Assembly (NCBI RefSeq): GCF_000682775.1
Contig: NZ_AWFI01000001.1
Location: 682,001 to 746,000 of the forward strand
Reading direction: 5' to 3'
Origin: Hyphomonas sp. L-53-1-40
GTDB lineage: Bacteria > Pseudomonadota > Alphaproteobacteria > Caulobacterales > Hyphomonadaceae
Length of the DNA: 64,000 nucleotides
Shown: positions 1 to 10,471 of the stretch, one piece after another
Numbering within the stretch: position 1 is the stretch's first letter
Layout of the letters: each line of letters opens with the position of its first letter
Notes under the pieces: model-generated
Database searches by the model: none
What the model was told of the DNA's origin: nothing
The model's input: the letters and a program-made list of their open reading frames with translations, nothing else
Made by a program: the position numbers and the translations under genes

Positions 1-18
1 AAGAGGGCGGAACAGGAC

Positions 19-1962
19 ATGTTTACCAGCAAGACGATGATGGCATGCGGGGCATTGGCCCTGATTGGACTGGGCGCACATGCAGAGGCGCCGAAGCTCG
101 CCAGCGTATTCGGTGACCATATGGTGATCCAGCGCGATGCACCGGTGCGCCTGTTCGGCACGGCGGATCCCGGCGCGGAATTCATCGTTTCGCTGGACGC
201 GGCGTCCACGCCTGTTCGTGCCGGCCGGGACGGCCGATGGTGGGTCGAGTTTCCCGAGCTTTCAGCAGGCGGATCACATGAAATTTCCGTCACCGTCGAA
301 GGTGATACAGTGCAGGCGTTAGAGGATGTGCTGGCGGGCGATGTGTTCTTGTGTTCCGGCCAGTCGAACATGGAATATCCACTGTCACGTGTGACCTATG
401 CTGAACGGGAAGTCGCCGCTGCGAACCACTCCAATATTCGCCTGCTGCAAGTCGAAAAGGATCTCTCGCTTGCTCCGAATGCGGACTTGCCGGGCGACAG
501 CGCTTGGGCCGTCACGACGCCGGAGACCGCAGCGGGATTCTCGGCAGTCTGTTACTATGCCGGGCGGGCATTGTCAGAAGCCTATGATGTTCCTGTTGGT
601 CTGATCAATTCGAGCTGGGGCGGCTCACGCATCGAGCCCTGGATTGATGGCAAGATCATCGGCGCAATGCCGGAACATGCCGAACAAGTGGCCTTGCTGG
701 AAACCTACAAGGCCGACCGCGGTGCGGCGGCGAAGATCTATTCAGAACGCTGGCAGCAGAGCTGGCGGGACGACCCCGCGACGGAAGGAACTGCGCCGTG
801 GGAGGATACAGACGCAGGCGAGTGGAAGCCCGTGCCCGGCACGCTGCGCGACTGGCGGAAATGGGGAGACCCGGAACTCACCGATCATCTCGGTATGGTC
901 TGGCACAAGGTAAGTTTTGATCTGACTCCTCAGCAGGCAGAGCAGGCTGCGACGATCCATATTGGCGCGGTCGATGATACCGACATGACCTGGCTGAACG
1001 GCACGGCAATTGGCACGACATTCCATTGGGGAGGATTGCGCGCGTACGAGGTTTCAGCCGATCTCCTCAAGCCAGGCAAGAACACTATTCTGGTCAACGT
1101 CCACAATGACTACGGCGATGGCGGCATGAACGGACCGGACTCTGAATTGCACGTGGAATTGAAGGACGGCTCCAGCCTATCGCTGGCCGAAGGATGGGCC
1201 TATCGCAAAGTGAATTCAGCCGTTAGCGCTCCAAAGCCTGCGCCCTGGTTCACGATCAAGGGTTACACGATGTTGCACAATGCGATGATTGCGCCGCTGG
1301 CAGGCATCCGTCTGAAAGGGGCAATCTGGTATCAGGGCGAATCCAATGCGGGGGATGGCGTCGCCTATGAAAGTCTGCTCGACCTGCTGGTGCAGGATTG
1401 GCGCGAAAAGTTTGAAGCTGACTTGCCGGTAACTGTCGTGCAACTGCCGCGATATGGCGCGTTTCCCACAGAGGCAGGCAAGCCGGGCTGGGGCGTGATC
1501 CGTGAATCCATGCGCCGCGTCGCCGCCAGGGATGATCGTGTGGGGCTCGCCGTGACGATTGATATGGGCGATCCGGTGGACATTCATCCGCCGAACAAGC
1601 TCGCGGTGGCTGAACGGGTCGTGCGGGTGATGAAGTCTCTCGTTTATGATGAGGTGGATGCAGGCGCGTCTGGCGCCGTAGCGAGTCGGGCCGTGCGAGA
1701 CGGCAGCACAATTCGCATTACGTTTGAGGGTGCGGAAGACGGCTTGGTGACGGTCAGTGCAGGGAGTGTTGTTGGCATGGAGCTGTGCGATGCGTATGCG
1801 TGCAGCTATGCTTCAGCCGAACTCGATGGCGAAACTGTGGTCGTGCAGGCAGAAGATGAGGCGGTGTCCGAGGTCCGCTATTGTCAGGGCAATTCCCCCC
1901 TATGCAATCTCTTCGACGGGGCGGGGATGCCGGCCGGTCCTTTCTGGATCGCGGTTGAATAG
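19..1962 (+). CDS. Secreted sialate O-acetylesterase (SGNH family)
   Basis: Predicted exported esterase of 647 aa that would remove O-acetyl groups from sialic acids or related acetylated sugars. A signal peptide occupies about residues 1-23. The SGNH block I motif GQSNM lies near residue 114, with the nucleophile Ser at about 116. A WYQGESN motif follows near 435, and the Asp-x-His pair DIHP near 520 supplies the other catalytic residues. The long stretch between the first and second blocks is the beta-sandwich insertion usual for this family. The length fits the family. It converges on the desaturase with a 7-nt gap. The substrate is inferred from the family, and xylan or other sugar acetyl esters are possible. 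Confidence 0.85.
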   Translation: MFTSKTMMACGALALIGLGAHAEAPKLASVFGDHMVIQRDAPVRLFGTADPGAEFIVSLDAASTPVRAGRDGRWWVEFPELSAGGSHEISVTVEGDTVQALEDVLAGDVFLCSGQSNMEYPLSRVTYAEREVAAANHSNIRLLQVEKDLSLAPNADLPGDSAWAVTTPETAAGFSAVCYYAGRALSEAYDVPVGLINSSWGGSRIEPWIDGKIIGAMPEHAEQVALLETYKADRGAAAKIYSERWQQSWRDDPATEGTAPWEDTDAGEWKPVPGTLRDWRKWGDPELTDHLGMVWHKVSFDLTPQQAEQAATIHIGAVDDTDMTWLNGTAIGTTFHWGGLRAYEVSADLLKPGKNTILVNVHNDYGDGGMNGPDSELHVELKDGSSLSLAEGWAYRKVNSAVSAPKPAPWFTIKGYTMLHNAMIAPLAGIRLKGAIWYQGESNAGDGVAYESLLDLLVQDWREKFEADLPVTVVQLPRYGAFPTEAGKPGWGVIRESMRRVAARDDRVGLAVTIDMGDPVDIHPPNKLAVAERVVRVMKSLVYDEVDAGASGAVASRAVRDGSTIRITFEGAEDGLVTVSAGSVVGMELCDAYACSYASAELDGETVVVQAEDEAVSEVRYCQGNSPLCNLFDGAGMPAGPFWIAVE

Positions 1963-1969
1963 TGCCAGC

Positions 1970-2887
1970 CTATTCGGCAGGCACCATCTCTGGGGCATCA
2001 TTGCGGACAGCGCGGCGGATGACATCGTCATAGCCATGCGAGATGCAATCAAATGTCTCGTAATAGCCGCGCGATGACAGCAGCTTGTGGAGCCGTTTCA
2101 GCCTGTAAGGCGGAATTGATGCAAACATGTGATGCTCGAGATGATAGTTCACATCATTCGGGGCGATCAGCACGCGCTGCCAGAAGGGGGCGACCGTGGT
2201 GCCGGTGTTCAGGCGCGGGTCGAGGCTGGTCCGGTCTTTTGCGGTGCCATGCTCGCCGATCTGGCGTAGGCGCACGATGGCTGGATAGATGAAGAGTTCT
2301 GCCGCCCACCACATGAGATAGGCCCAAGGTGCGCCAACAGCGGTCAGTGTGCCGGCCAATGCGATATGGAAGGTAAGCCACGGCCAGTTGCGCGATAGTT
2401 TGAAGCTGCGGATTTTGCGCAGCGTGTCGCGCAGGCCGGTCTGGCCGGTCAGGTCGCGCACGAATTTTCGACGCAGGCTGTCCTTCGGGACAGGGTAGTT
2501 CTTCACAAAGATGATGTCCGGATCGTCTGGCGTGCCCGCATATTTGTGGTGCTTCAAATGGTAGGCGCGATAGGCGGGCAGAGAGATATTCATCGGCGCG
2601 CCCGCGATCCAGTGGCCCACGAAATCATCGACCCTCTGACTCTTGAAAAAGGCGTGGTGGGCGCAGTCATGATTAATGATTCCCAAGCCGAGCTGGCGAC
2701 CGCCCAGAATGAGGATGCCTGCAAGGATCGTCAGCGGATTTGGCCAGATGATGGCGACCGCAAAAGCCGCAAAGATCAGCCCCCAATTCCAGACCAGCGT
2801 CGCCAGCGCGCGAAGGTCAGACTTCTTGCGCAACTCGCGAAGCTCATCCTTTGTCAGCGCTTCGGATAGCTTCATCGTGTTCGACAT
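1970..2887 (-). CDS. Fatty acid desaturase, membrane di-iron type
   Basis: Integral membrane desaturase or hydroxylase of 305 aa. Three histidine clusters typical of the family are visible: HDCAHH near residue 73, HLKHH near 110 and HLEHH near 250; these hold the di-iron centre. Hydrophobic segments lie around residues 30-70 and 170-205. A GGAG ribosome-binding site sits 7 nt before the ATG. The gene is divergent from a PaaX-like regulator with only 48 nt between the two starts, so a shared promoter/operator region is likely. The substrate (acyl lipid, carotenoid or other) cannot be read from the sequence. Confidence 0.85.
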   Translation of the reverse strand: MSNTMKLSEALTKDELRELRKKSDLRALATLVWNWGLIFAAFAVAIIWPNPLTILAGILILGGRQLGLGIINHDCAHHAFFKSQRVDDFVGHWIAGAPMNISLPAYRAYHLKHHKYAGTPDDPDIIFVKNYPVPKDSLRRKFVRDLTGQTGLRDTLRKIRSFKLSRNWPWLTFHIALAGTLTAVGAPWAYLMWWAAELFIYPAIVRLRQIGEHGTAKDRTSLDPRLNTGTTVAPFWQRVLIAPNDVNYHLEHHMFASIPPYRLKRLHKLLSSRGYYETFDCISHGYDDVIRRAVRNDAPEMVPAE

Positions 2888-2935
2888 GGCAGGTCTCCAT
2901 CCAGTGCTTTAAGGTTTGTTACATAAAATTTCATT

Positions 2936-3775
2936 ATGAGTCAATTCGTGTATTATTTTGAGCCTCTCAAGTCTGAAGACGTGTCAGCGCGCGCGCTTAT
3001 CCTGTCCTTGATGAGCAGTACGACGGATGCGCCCCAGCCGATTGGCCGGCTTATCAATGCGGCGGCATTGTTCGGGATCGAAGCGGCAACCCTGCGTGTG
3101 GCTGTGACGCGCCTGATGAAGGATGATCTGCTGGAGAGCTCGGAACGTGGTGTCTATGTTCCCGGCCCCAGAGCGCAGGCACTCAAGCGACGTGTGCAGC
3201 AATGGCAGAACGTGGCTGACCGGGTGGTCGACTGGAATGGCGACTGGCTGGTCGCGCTGACCAAGCATCTTGGCCGGAGTGACCGCAAACAGCTTCGGGC
3301 ACGTGAGAGGGCGTTGGCCCTGTTCGGATACCAGCAGACGGAGGAAGGTTTCTGGGTTCGTCCTGCCAACCTGGCGAGTGAACTGGACATGCATCGGACC
3401 AGTCTGATCGATATCGGCGCGGATGACGGTATCATTCTGACCCGCGCCTCTCAGGTCGCGATGGCGGGGGCGTTTGACTGGACGCGCCTGTGGTCACCGG
3501 AAGAGTTGTCGCAATCCTATGCGCGCGCGATCCAGGCCATGGAGACCAGTCTGGCTGGCTTGACGGCGCGCAGCGTGGATGAGGCAGCGCGCGAGACCCT
3601 CCTGATCGGGCAGCCGGTGATCCGGGCGATCAATTTCGACCCTTTGCTGCCACCGGCGCTCGGAGATCAGGAAGGGTTCCTGCGGATGGCGGACAAGATG
3701 TTGGAATACAACCAGATCGGGCAAGCGTGCTGGCAACGCTATTATGATGCCATAGAAAAAGCGTCGCGGGGCTGA
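2936..3775 (+). CDS. PaaX-family transcriptional regulator
   Basis: Predicted DNA-binding regulator of 279 aa. PaaX proteins are repressors, best known for phenylacetate catabolism. The N-terminal part (about 20-90) resembles a winged helix (ATLRVAVTRLMKDDLLES), and the central part carries the PaaX-type segment around NGDWLVAL with an arginine-rich stretch after it. The length is close to the family norm of about 290-300 aa. No phenylacetate genes are nearby. The gene is divergent from the desaturase and starts 48 nt from it, so the desaturase is the most plausible target; that link is inference from position. Confidence 0.75.
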   Translation: MSQFVYYFEPLKSEDVSARALILSLMSSTTDAPQPIGRLINAAALFGIEAATLRVAVTRLMKDDLLESSERGVYVPGPRAQALKRRVQQWQNVADRVVDWNGDWLVALTKHLGRSDRKQLRARERALALFGYQQTEEGFWVRPANLASELDMHRTSLIDIGADDGIILTRASQVAMAGAFDWTRLWSPEELSQSYARAIQAMETSLAGLTARSVDEAARETLLIGQPVIRAINFDPLLPPALGDQEGFLRMADKMLEYNQIGQACWQRYYDAIEKASRG

Positions 3776-3880
3776 TGTCTGCGCCGCTTTGGTTCGGGCG
3801 CGCCCGACAGGGCGGGTATTCCTAGGCATTCCCGACTGTCCATCCTATACAGTTCTCGAACAGTAGATCGGGGACGTACC

Positions 3881-4945
3881 ATGACATTCAGAAACACATT
3901 CACACTATGCGCCTTGGGCACAGTGTTGACGCTCGCAGCATGCGGAAATGAAACCTCCGCAACCGGATCGGCCGATCAGTCGGCTTCGGTGTCACAGCAA
4001 GCAGAGTCGGCGGATGGCTCTGCGGATGATCATGCGTCCGAACAGGGGGCTCGCGCCGCCTTGCCGACAACGCCGCTCAATCGAGACGCCTTGTTTGGTC
4101 TGGTTGCCGAAACCGTTAAGGAAACAGCGCCATGCCCATTTCTGTCGGACACCACGGCGGTCGCGACGGCCGAGACAAATTATGAGCTGGTCCGTCGGGA
4201 GGTTTCGAATGAGGCGTGCAGGTGGTCCAAGAATGCGGGCTTCTCGGTCGTCGTGTCGGTAGCTCCTGCTGCAACCGCGACACCGCTAAGGGACAGGGTC
4301 TACAATCTGGATACGCCGCCTGTTGTGAAAGACCAGCCCGGACCCGGCGATGCGGCGGTTATTCTGTACGATACGGCGTGGGAGAAAGAGCGCCCGTATG
4401 CGATGGGATTTGAACAGGATGAGAAGCTTGTAACGATCTTCGTGACGGGCCTGGAGACAGACCCTGTGCGCCTTGCGGCAACCGCCGAGGAAGTTGCTGC
4501 CAAACTGCCAACCGCGCCGACTATTGAAAAGCAGTATCGGGAGATTGTGCCCGCTCTGGAGTTCTGTGAAATCTGGTCTGAGGAAAGTGTTGGCTCTTTG
4601 ATCGATGCAACGCCTGAAGATGGCCTGCACAGCGCCGTTTATGGGGCAGCAGGTTGCAAATGGAGTAGTGGCTACGGGGCGAATGCAAAGTCCGTAACGC
4701 TCGCGCGGTATGGGCAGGGCGATACCAGCCTCGATAGAATGTTGGAAATGGGCGGAGAAACGATTTCCGGTTTGGGAGACCGGGCCGTCATTCTGACGCG
4801 CGCGGCATCAGATGGCTATTTGGGTGACAGCGCAATCTGGGTCGATGTGGGCGAGCATCAGTTCAATATCACGCTTTCGGGGACGATCCCGAACCATGCT
4901 GCGGTCGCAGAAACGCTCGCAAGAAACCTGTTCTCGCGAATCTGA
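3881..4945 (+). CDS. Hypothetical lipoprotein
   Basis: Not recognised as a named family. It is 354 aa with a signal peptide ending in a lipobox (LTLAAC, Cys at about 21), so it is predicted to be lipid-anchored in the cell envelope. A low-complexity Ser/Asp/Glu/Ala linker follows to about residue 60. The rest contains two similar halves, each with a C-x-(I/F)-WS-like or CRWSK-like element (around 110 and 260), which suggests an internal duplication of a small beta domain. It stands alone between the PaaX-like gene and ccrM, which converges on it. Function is unknown. Confidence 0.7.
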   Translation: MTFRNTFTLCALGTVLTLAACGNETSATGSADQSASVSQQAESADGSADDHASEQGARAALPTTPLNRDALFGLVAETVKETAPCPFLSDTTAVATAETNYELVRREVSNEACRWSKNAGFSVVVSVAPAATATPLRDRVYNLDTPPVVKDQPGPGDAAVILYDTAWEKERPYAMGFEQDEKLVTIFVTGLETDPVRLAATAEEVAAKLPTAPTIEKQYREIVPALEFCEIWSEESVGSLIDATPEDGLHSAVYGAAGCKWSSGYGANAKSVTLARYGQGDTSLDRMLEMGGETISGLGDRAVILTRAASDGYLGDSAIWVDVGEHQFNITLSGTIPNHAAVAETLARNLFSRI

Positions 4946-4975
4946 GCGTCACAACACCCGAATGTGCTGTGACGC
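4946..4975. terminator. Hairpin between converging genes
   Basis: An inverted repeat (GCGTCACAACAC / GTGCTGTGACGC, one mismatch, 6-nt loop) lies in the 42-nt gap between the lipoprotein gene and ccrM. Its position suggests a bidirectional terminator, although no clear T-run follows on either strand. Confidence 0.5.
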
Positions 4976-4987
4976 CAGAAACAAGCG

Positions 4988-6163
<1,176 letters not shown>

Positions 6164-6381
6164 AGCCCGAAATGTTTCGACATCGAAACTAACCGTAGAT
6201 TTTCCTTGTGGATAGTGCTGTGGATAAAATCGGGGAAAGCCTGTGAATTGGCAGTGTGTAAGGTACGGCATGCAAGGCCGCATTTCGGGACAGACCCGTT
6301 ACCCAGCCAAATTCAGGGTTTGTCCTTATCCCGCTTTCTGAGGCTCTGCCTACACTTCCGGAAAATGGAGGTGAGACGACA

Positions 6382-7410
6382 ATGACCGCAAAAAGCATGA
6401 AAGCCGCCGTGGTGCGTGAATTTGGCAAACCGCTGGTGATTGAGGAGGTGAAAACTCCAGAGCCGGGGCCGGGCGAAATTCAGGTGAAGATCGAAGCGTG
6501 CGGTGTCTGCCATACTGATCTGCACGCCGCGCATGGTGACTGGCCGGTAAAGCCTAACCCGCCCTTCATACCAGGTCATGAGGGCGTGGGTTTCGTCTCG
6601 GGTGTGGGGGCAGGTGTTACGCATGTGAAGGAAGGCGACCGGGTCGGCGTGCCGTGGCTCTATTCCGCGTGCGGGCATTGTGACCATTGCATGGGCGGCT
6701 GGGAGACTCTCTGCGAGAGCCAGCGCAATACGGGCTACTCCGTGAATGGCGGGTTTGCCGAGTACGCGATAGCAGACCCGAACTATGTGGGGCATTTGCC
6801 GGATAATATTCCATTCGTGGAAATCGCACCGATCCTGTGCGCAGGCGTGACGGTCTACAAGGGGCTCAAGGTGACCGACACCAAGCCCGGCGACTGGGTA
6901 GTGATTTCAGGTGTGGGCGGTCTTGGCCACATGGCGGTTCAATATGCAAAAGCCATGGGGCGTCGCGTAGCGGCGGTGGATATAGATGATTCCAAGCTCG
7001 CCCTCGCGAAACAGCTGGGCGCGGAAGTGACGGTGAATGCCGCCAAGACAGACCCGGCAGCCTTCCTGCGCAAGGAGATTGGCGGAGCGCATGGCGCCCT
7101 CGTCACGGCCGTGTCAGTGAAGGCGTTTGAGCAGGCGCTCGGCATGGTCCGGCGGGGTGGGACGGTTTCGCTGAACGGATTACCGCCCGGCGACTTTCCT
7201 CTGTCCATCTTCAACATGGTGCTGAATGGGATCACGGTGCGCGGGTCAATTGTGGGGACGCGGCTGGATCTTCAGGAATCGCTGGACTTCGCCAAGATCG
7301 GAGCCGTGAAAGCCCATACTGCAACGGCACGTCTGGAAGAGATCAACAGTGTATTCGACAAGATGGTCGCGGGTGACATCGACGGACGGATTGTGCTCGA
7401 CTTCTCCTAG
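6382..7410 (+). CDS. adhP: Zinc-dependent alcohol dehydrogenase, AdhP-like
   Basis: Cytoplasmic NAD-dependent medium-chain alcohol dehydrogenase of 342 aa, interconverting primary alcohols and aldehydes. Catalytic zinc ligands are in CGVCHTD (about 37-43) and GHEGVG (about 62). The structural zinc lobe [15 protein letters not shown] is near residues 95-109. The Rossmann motif [17 protein letters not shown] is near 175. The length matches bacterial AdhP (about 340 aa). It converges on the radical SAM gene and overlaps it by 4 nt. It is divergent from ccrM but separated by 311 bp, so no functional link is implied. Confidence 0.9.
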   Translation: MTAKSMKAAVVREFGKPLVIEEVKTPEPGPGEIQVKIEACGVCHTDLHAAHGDWPVKPNPPFIPGHEGVGFVSGVGAGVTHVKEGDRVGVPWLYSACGHCDHCMGGWETLCESQRNTGYSVNGGFAEYAIADPNYVGHLPDNIPFVEIAPILCAGVTVYKGLKVTDTKPGDWVVISGVGGLGHMAVQYAKAMGRRVAAVDIDDSKLALAKQLGAEVTVNAAKTDPAAFLRKEIGGAHGALVTAVSVKAFEQALGMVRRGGTVSLNGLPPGDFPLSIFNMVLNGITVRGSIVGTRLDLQESLDFAKIGAVKAHTATARLEEINSVFDKMVAGDIDGRIVLDFS

Positions 7411-8540
7411 ACATCGAGCCGCATCTGGCCGCCGCAATCCTCAATGATGCGAAACAGGTCAGTGCGCAGGGCGCCCCGTGGCTGGTTCATGCCGAGCTTG
7501 GCGGCGCAACGGCCGAAGCGCCGTGAGATGATGTCGGCCACCGGGCCGCCGCCGCGCATCCGTTCATGCCAGTTGGCGTCATAATCCTTGCCGCCGCGCA
7601 TGTCCCTGATGTGGTTGATCACCCGGGCGGCCCGATCCGGTACATGCTGGACCAGCCATTCATGGAACAGATCCTTGATCTCGTAGGGCAGACGCAACAG
7701 CACGTAACCCGCGCGGGTCGCGCCATGATCGGCGGCGGCTTCCAGCAGGTTTTCGATCTCATGATCATTGAGGCCGGGAATGATCGGCGCAGTCATTACG
7801 GTCACTTCAATACCTGCGTCGCTGAGGGCGCGGATCGTGTCCAGTCGACGCTGCGGCGTGGCGGCGCGTGGCTCCATCTTGCGTGAGAGCGTGCGATCCA
7901 GCGTGGTCAGAGAGATGCCAACCCGTGCGAGCCCCGCTTCGGCCATCGGCGCGATCAGGTCAATGTCGCGTTGGATCAGAGCTGACTTGGTCAAAAGGCT
8001 GAGCGGGTGGCGGTGGGCTGACAGAACTTCCAGCAGGCTGCGGGTCAGGCGCTTTTCCCGCTCTACGGGCTGGTAGGCGTCGGTATTCATACCCATCGCG
8101 ATGACCCGGGGGATATAGCGCGGCCGCGACAATTCCCGTTTCAGCAGCTCGACGGCATTGTCCTTGAAGAACAGCTTGCTCTCGAAATCGAGCCCTGCGG
8201 AAAGCCCGCCCCAGGCATGGGTCGGTCGGGCAAAGCAATAGATGCAGCCATGCTCGCAGCCGCGATACGGGTTTACCGTTCGGTCGAACGAGATGTCAGG
8301 CGATTTGTTGAAGGTGATTATGGTGCGGGCCGAATCCTTCATCAGAAGGGTCTCCATCCGGCTGTCATCATCCTCAATCGTGCCCCAGCCATCATCAAAG
8401 GCCTGGCGTGTTTCGAGCTCGAAGCGGCCGGTCTGGTTTGAGATTGCTCCGCGTCCACGCTGCTGGAAGCGTTCTTCTGCCTGACGTGTGTCGATCAGGT
8501 TTATCCTGCCGGTGGGGGGAAGTTTCTGTCCAGTCCTCAT
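7407..8540 (-). CDS. PA0069-family radical SAM protein
   Basis: Radical S-adenosylmethionine protein of 377 aa related to the spore photoproduct lyase superfamily. The [4Fe-4S]-binding motif CEHGCIYC lies near residue 93, directly after NPYRG, which is the signature of this group. An N-terminal GRGA..N..GRFE segment is also typical. The reaction carried out by PA0069-type proteins is not established. A palindrome (TGACC-N6-GGTCA) overlaps the start codon region at 8540-8555 and could be an operator. It is followed on the same strand by no obvious partner. Confidence 0.8.
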   Translation of the reverse strand: MRTGQKLPPTGRINLIDTRQAEERFQQRGRGAISNQTGRFELETRQAFDDGWGTIEDDDSRMETLLMKDSARTIITFNKSPDISFDRTVNPYRGCEHGCIYCFARPTHAWGGLSAGLDFESKLFFKDNAVELLKRELSRPRYIPRVIAMGMNTDAYQPVEREKRLTRSLLEVLSAHRHPLSLLTKSALIQRDIDLIAPMAEAGLARVGISLTTLDRTLSRKMEPRAATPQRRLDTIRALSDAGIEVTVMTAPIIPGLNDHEIENLLEAAADHGATRAGYVLLRLPYEIKDLFHEWLVQHVPDRAARVINHIRDMRGGKDYDANWHERMRGGGPVADIISRRFGRCAAKLGMNQPRGALRTDLFRIIEDCGGQMRLDV

Positions 8541-8612
8541 GACCAGAAGAGGTCACAGGAATCAGAACAAATCAAGAACATTAATCGCGATGAGTGCCGG
8601 AAACCTGTGGAA

Positions 8613-9023
8613 TCAGATACCTTTCAGAGAGGAGAAGTTTTCCAGGATTTGGCGGACACGGGTCGGCATCTGGCGGGCCAAGACATCCTGCGCATCAACG
8701 ATCGTCTCGTATTCATGCCGGCCAGCCAGCGCCAAGGTCCTGCGCCCGGCCATACTCCAGCCAGCAAATATGCGCAGCTCAGCGGATTCCGCCAGAACGG
8801 TGGTGACCGAAAGGTGGCGAGAGTCCTGCACAATACGGTTAAACACTTCTTCGACATTCAGTCGTGTGCCCTCCAGTACCTGGAGAAAGTTCAAGCCATT
8901 ATAGATCAGGACCCCCGTTATGTTCCGAGGCGCATTGTTGCGGATCGATACGTCCACAATCGACTCGACATCGGCAGCTGTAAGGGCGTCGGACGCAGTG
9001 CTGATATAGATCAGTCGGTACAT
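8613..9023 (-). CDS. BLUF-domain blue-light sensor
   Basis: Single-domain flavin photoreceptor of about 136 aa. The start was placed at the ATG at 9023 because AGGA lies 5 nt upstream and the product then begins MYRLIYIS as in other BLUF proteins; a TTG at 9047 is the alternative. The conserved Tyr of RLIYIS (residue 6), the Asn of RNITGVLIY and the Gln of FLQVLEG are present, and these form the hydrogen-bond network around FAD. No effector domain is fused, so it probably acts through a partner protein. Adjacent genes give no clue to that partner. Confidence 0.88.
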   Translation of the reverse strand: MYRLIYISTASDALTAADVESIVDVSIRNNAPRNITGVLIYNGLNFLQVLEGTRLNVEEVFNRIVQDSRHLSVTTVLAESAELRIFAGWSMAGRRTLALAGRHEYETIVDAQDVLARQMPTRVRQILENFSSLKGI

Positions 9024-9097
9024 GGGCGTCCTGTTTTCTGAGGCCAAGATGTCTGTTTGACACTGCTTTCCGGTTGAGCACGATAACCTATGTCAGG

Positions 9098-9703
9098 TTA
9101 ACGAAGTTTGTTTGCGTTCCAACTTCGCCAGTCAGGTTCCTCATCCAAGTCCTGTAATGTTTGCAGCAGTGTCAGTCGAAATGAATTCGGGAGGTTTGCT
9201 TGCACATCAGCCCGTGCGTGGGGGCCGGACCAACGCACATTGTCGAAAAGCGATGGAAGGCCGGGGCGTTTGTTGACGCCGAAAAGCCAGAAGCCGCCAT
9301 CATCTGCCGGGCCGAACACGGCATCGTTGCGTTGTAACGCGCGAACGGCCTGGCGTAGAAGGGCCGCCGAAATGTCCGGAGCATCTGTGCCAATAAAGAG
9401 GACTGGCCCATTGGGCGAGTCGGCGAGGCCTTTGCCAAGTCGCTCGGTCAGCGTGCCCGACCCCTGACTGTGGCGGGGCAGGTGTGGCGGCCAGGTTCCG
9501 CCCAGTGTTTCGCCCAGCGCAAAGTCCGGCGCCAGATAGAGGGCCACGTCCAGGCCGCTGGAGCGGACGGCTCGCATAGTGCGGGCGAGCGTGAAGTGCG
9601 CAATGCGGCGCGCTTCGGTGCGGCCCAAACCGGCAGCGAGTCGCGTCTTTGCCAGCCCCATGCGCGGCGGCTTGGCGAAGATGAGGACACGTGTGCGCCG
9701 CAT
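9098..9703 (-). CDS. TIGR04282-type glycosyltransferase (DUF2064)
   Basis: Protein of 201 aa with a nucleotide-sugar transferase fold: FAKPPRMGLAKTRLA at the N-terminus is the usual nucleotide-binding start of this family, and FIGTDAPDI near 105 and FGPADDGGFWLFG near 132 are the conserved acidic motifs. The family is named for association with arsenosugar biosynthesis gene sets, but many members sit outside them. Its start overlaps the stop of the upstream glycosyltransferase gene by 1 nt, so the two are almost certainly co-translated. No arsenic gene is visible here. Confidence 0.8.
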   Translation of the reverse strand: MRRTRVLIFAKPPRMGLAKTRLAAGLGRTEARRIAHFTLARTMRAVRSSGLDVALYLAPDFALGETLGGTWPPHLPRHSQGSGTLTERLGKGLADSPNGPVLFIGTDAPDISAALLRQAVRALQRNDAVFGPADDGGFWLFGVNKRPGLPSLFDNVRWSGPHARADVQANLPNSFRLTLLQTLQDLDEEPDWRSWNANKLR

Positions 9704-10386
9704 CAGCGATACGCCTTTGCCAGTACCTCTGGCTTCGCGCCGAGCAGGAACCGCGTTAGCAAAACGGCATTGCTCCAGGCGCGCTTGCGCCAGCCATCGC
9801 GCTCATACTTTTCTGCTGAGGTGCGCGCTTCAGCGCTCAGAAGGACAAGCCGTTTCTTGCCGAGGGCCCTTGCGATCATCACGTCTTCCATCAGCGGCAC
9901 ATCCGCATAACCGCCGATCGCATCGTACAGCTTGTGGGAGATCAGCAGGCCTTGATCGCCATAGGGCAGGCCGAGCCAGCGGGCACGACGATTGGCGCGC
10001 GACTCCAGCCAGCGGGCCGCGCGATCATCGGAGCGGTATTTGAGTGTGAAAGCCGCGGCCGATTCAGCGCGGCGCTCCATATGATGGGCGGCGCGCTCGG
10101 CCCAGTCCGGCGAGAGATGCGTGTCGGCGTGCAGGAACAGCAGCCACTCGCCCCGCGCAGCCTTGGCGCCGGCCGCCAGCTGCGCCCCGCGTCCACGCGC
10201 CCCGGTCACCAGCGTCGCGCCTGTGTCCCCGGCGATGCGCGGCGTTGCATCTTCAGAGCCGCCGTCAGAGACAATCACCTCACGGATCAGCCCCAGCTCA
10301 AGCCCCGGCATCAAGGCCTGCAGACACTCCGGCAGACCGCTGGCGGCGTTCAGTGTGGGAATAATGATCGAGAGCGGTGCGGGCAT
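9703..10386 (-). CDS. TIGR04283-type family 2 glycosyltransferase
   Basis: GT-A glycosyltransferase of 227 aa. The N-terminal IIPTLNAA motif, SDGGSEDAT near 42 and the LLFLHADTHLS segment near 90 (DxD-like HADT) mark the family 2 fold. A basic, hydrophobic C-terminal end may contact the membrane. It is the first gene of a two-gene operon with the TIGR04282-type protein (1-nt overlap). The pair recurs together in many genomes, where the product is usually unproven. The acceptor sugar or lipid cannot be inferred from this sequence. Confidence 0.82.
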   Translation of the reverse strand: MPAPLSIIIPTLNAASGLPECLQALMPGLELGLIREVIVSDGGSEDATPRIAGDTGATLVTGARGRGAQLAAGAKAARGEWLLFLHADTHLSPDWAERAAHHMERRAESAAAFTLKYRSDDRAARWLESRANRRARWLGLPYGDQGLLISHKLYDAIGGYADVPLMEDVMIARALGKKRLVLLSAEARTSAEKYERDGWRKRAWSNAVLLTRFLLGAKPEVLAKAYR

Positions 10387-10471
10387 TTTTTCTCCCTATC
10401 AGGCAATCGCATGGCGCGGAACCGGCCAGCGGTTAACGCGTTTGAGAGGTACAAGACAAAGGATCCCTCAC

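Noticed and set aside
6188..6205. CtrA-like site before ccrM (CTAA-N7-TTTT)
   Set aside because: Only five of eight consensus bases fit TTAA-N7-TTAA; not better than chance in an AT-rich gap.
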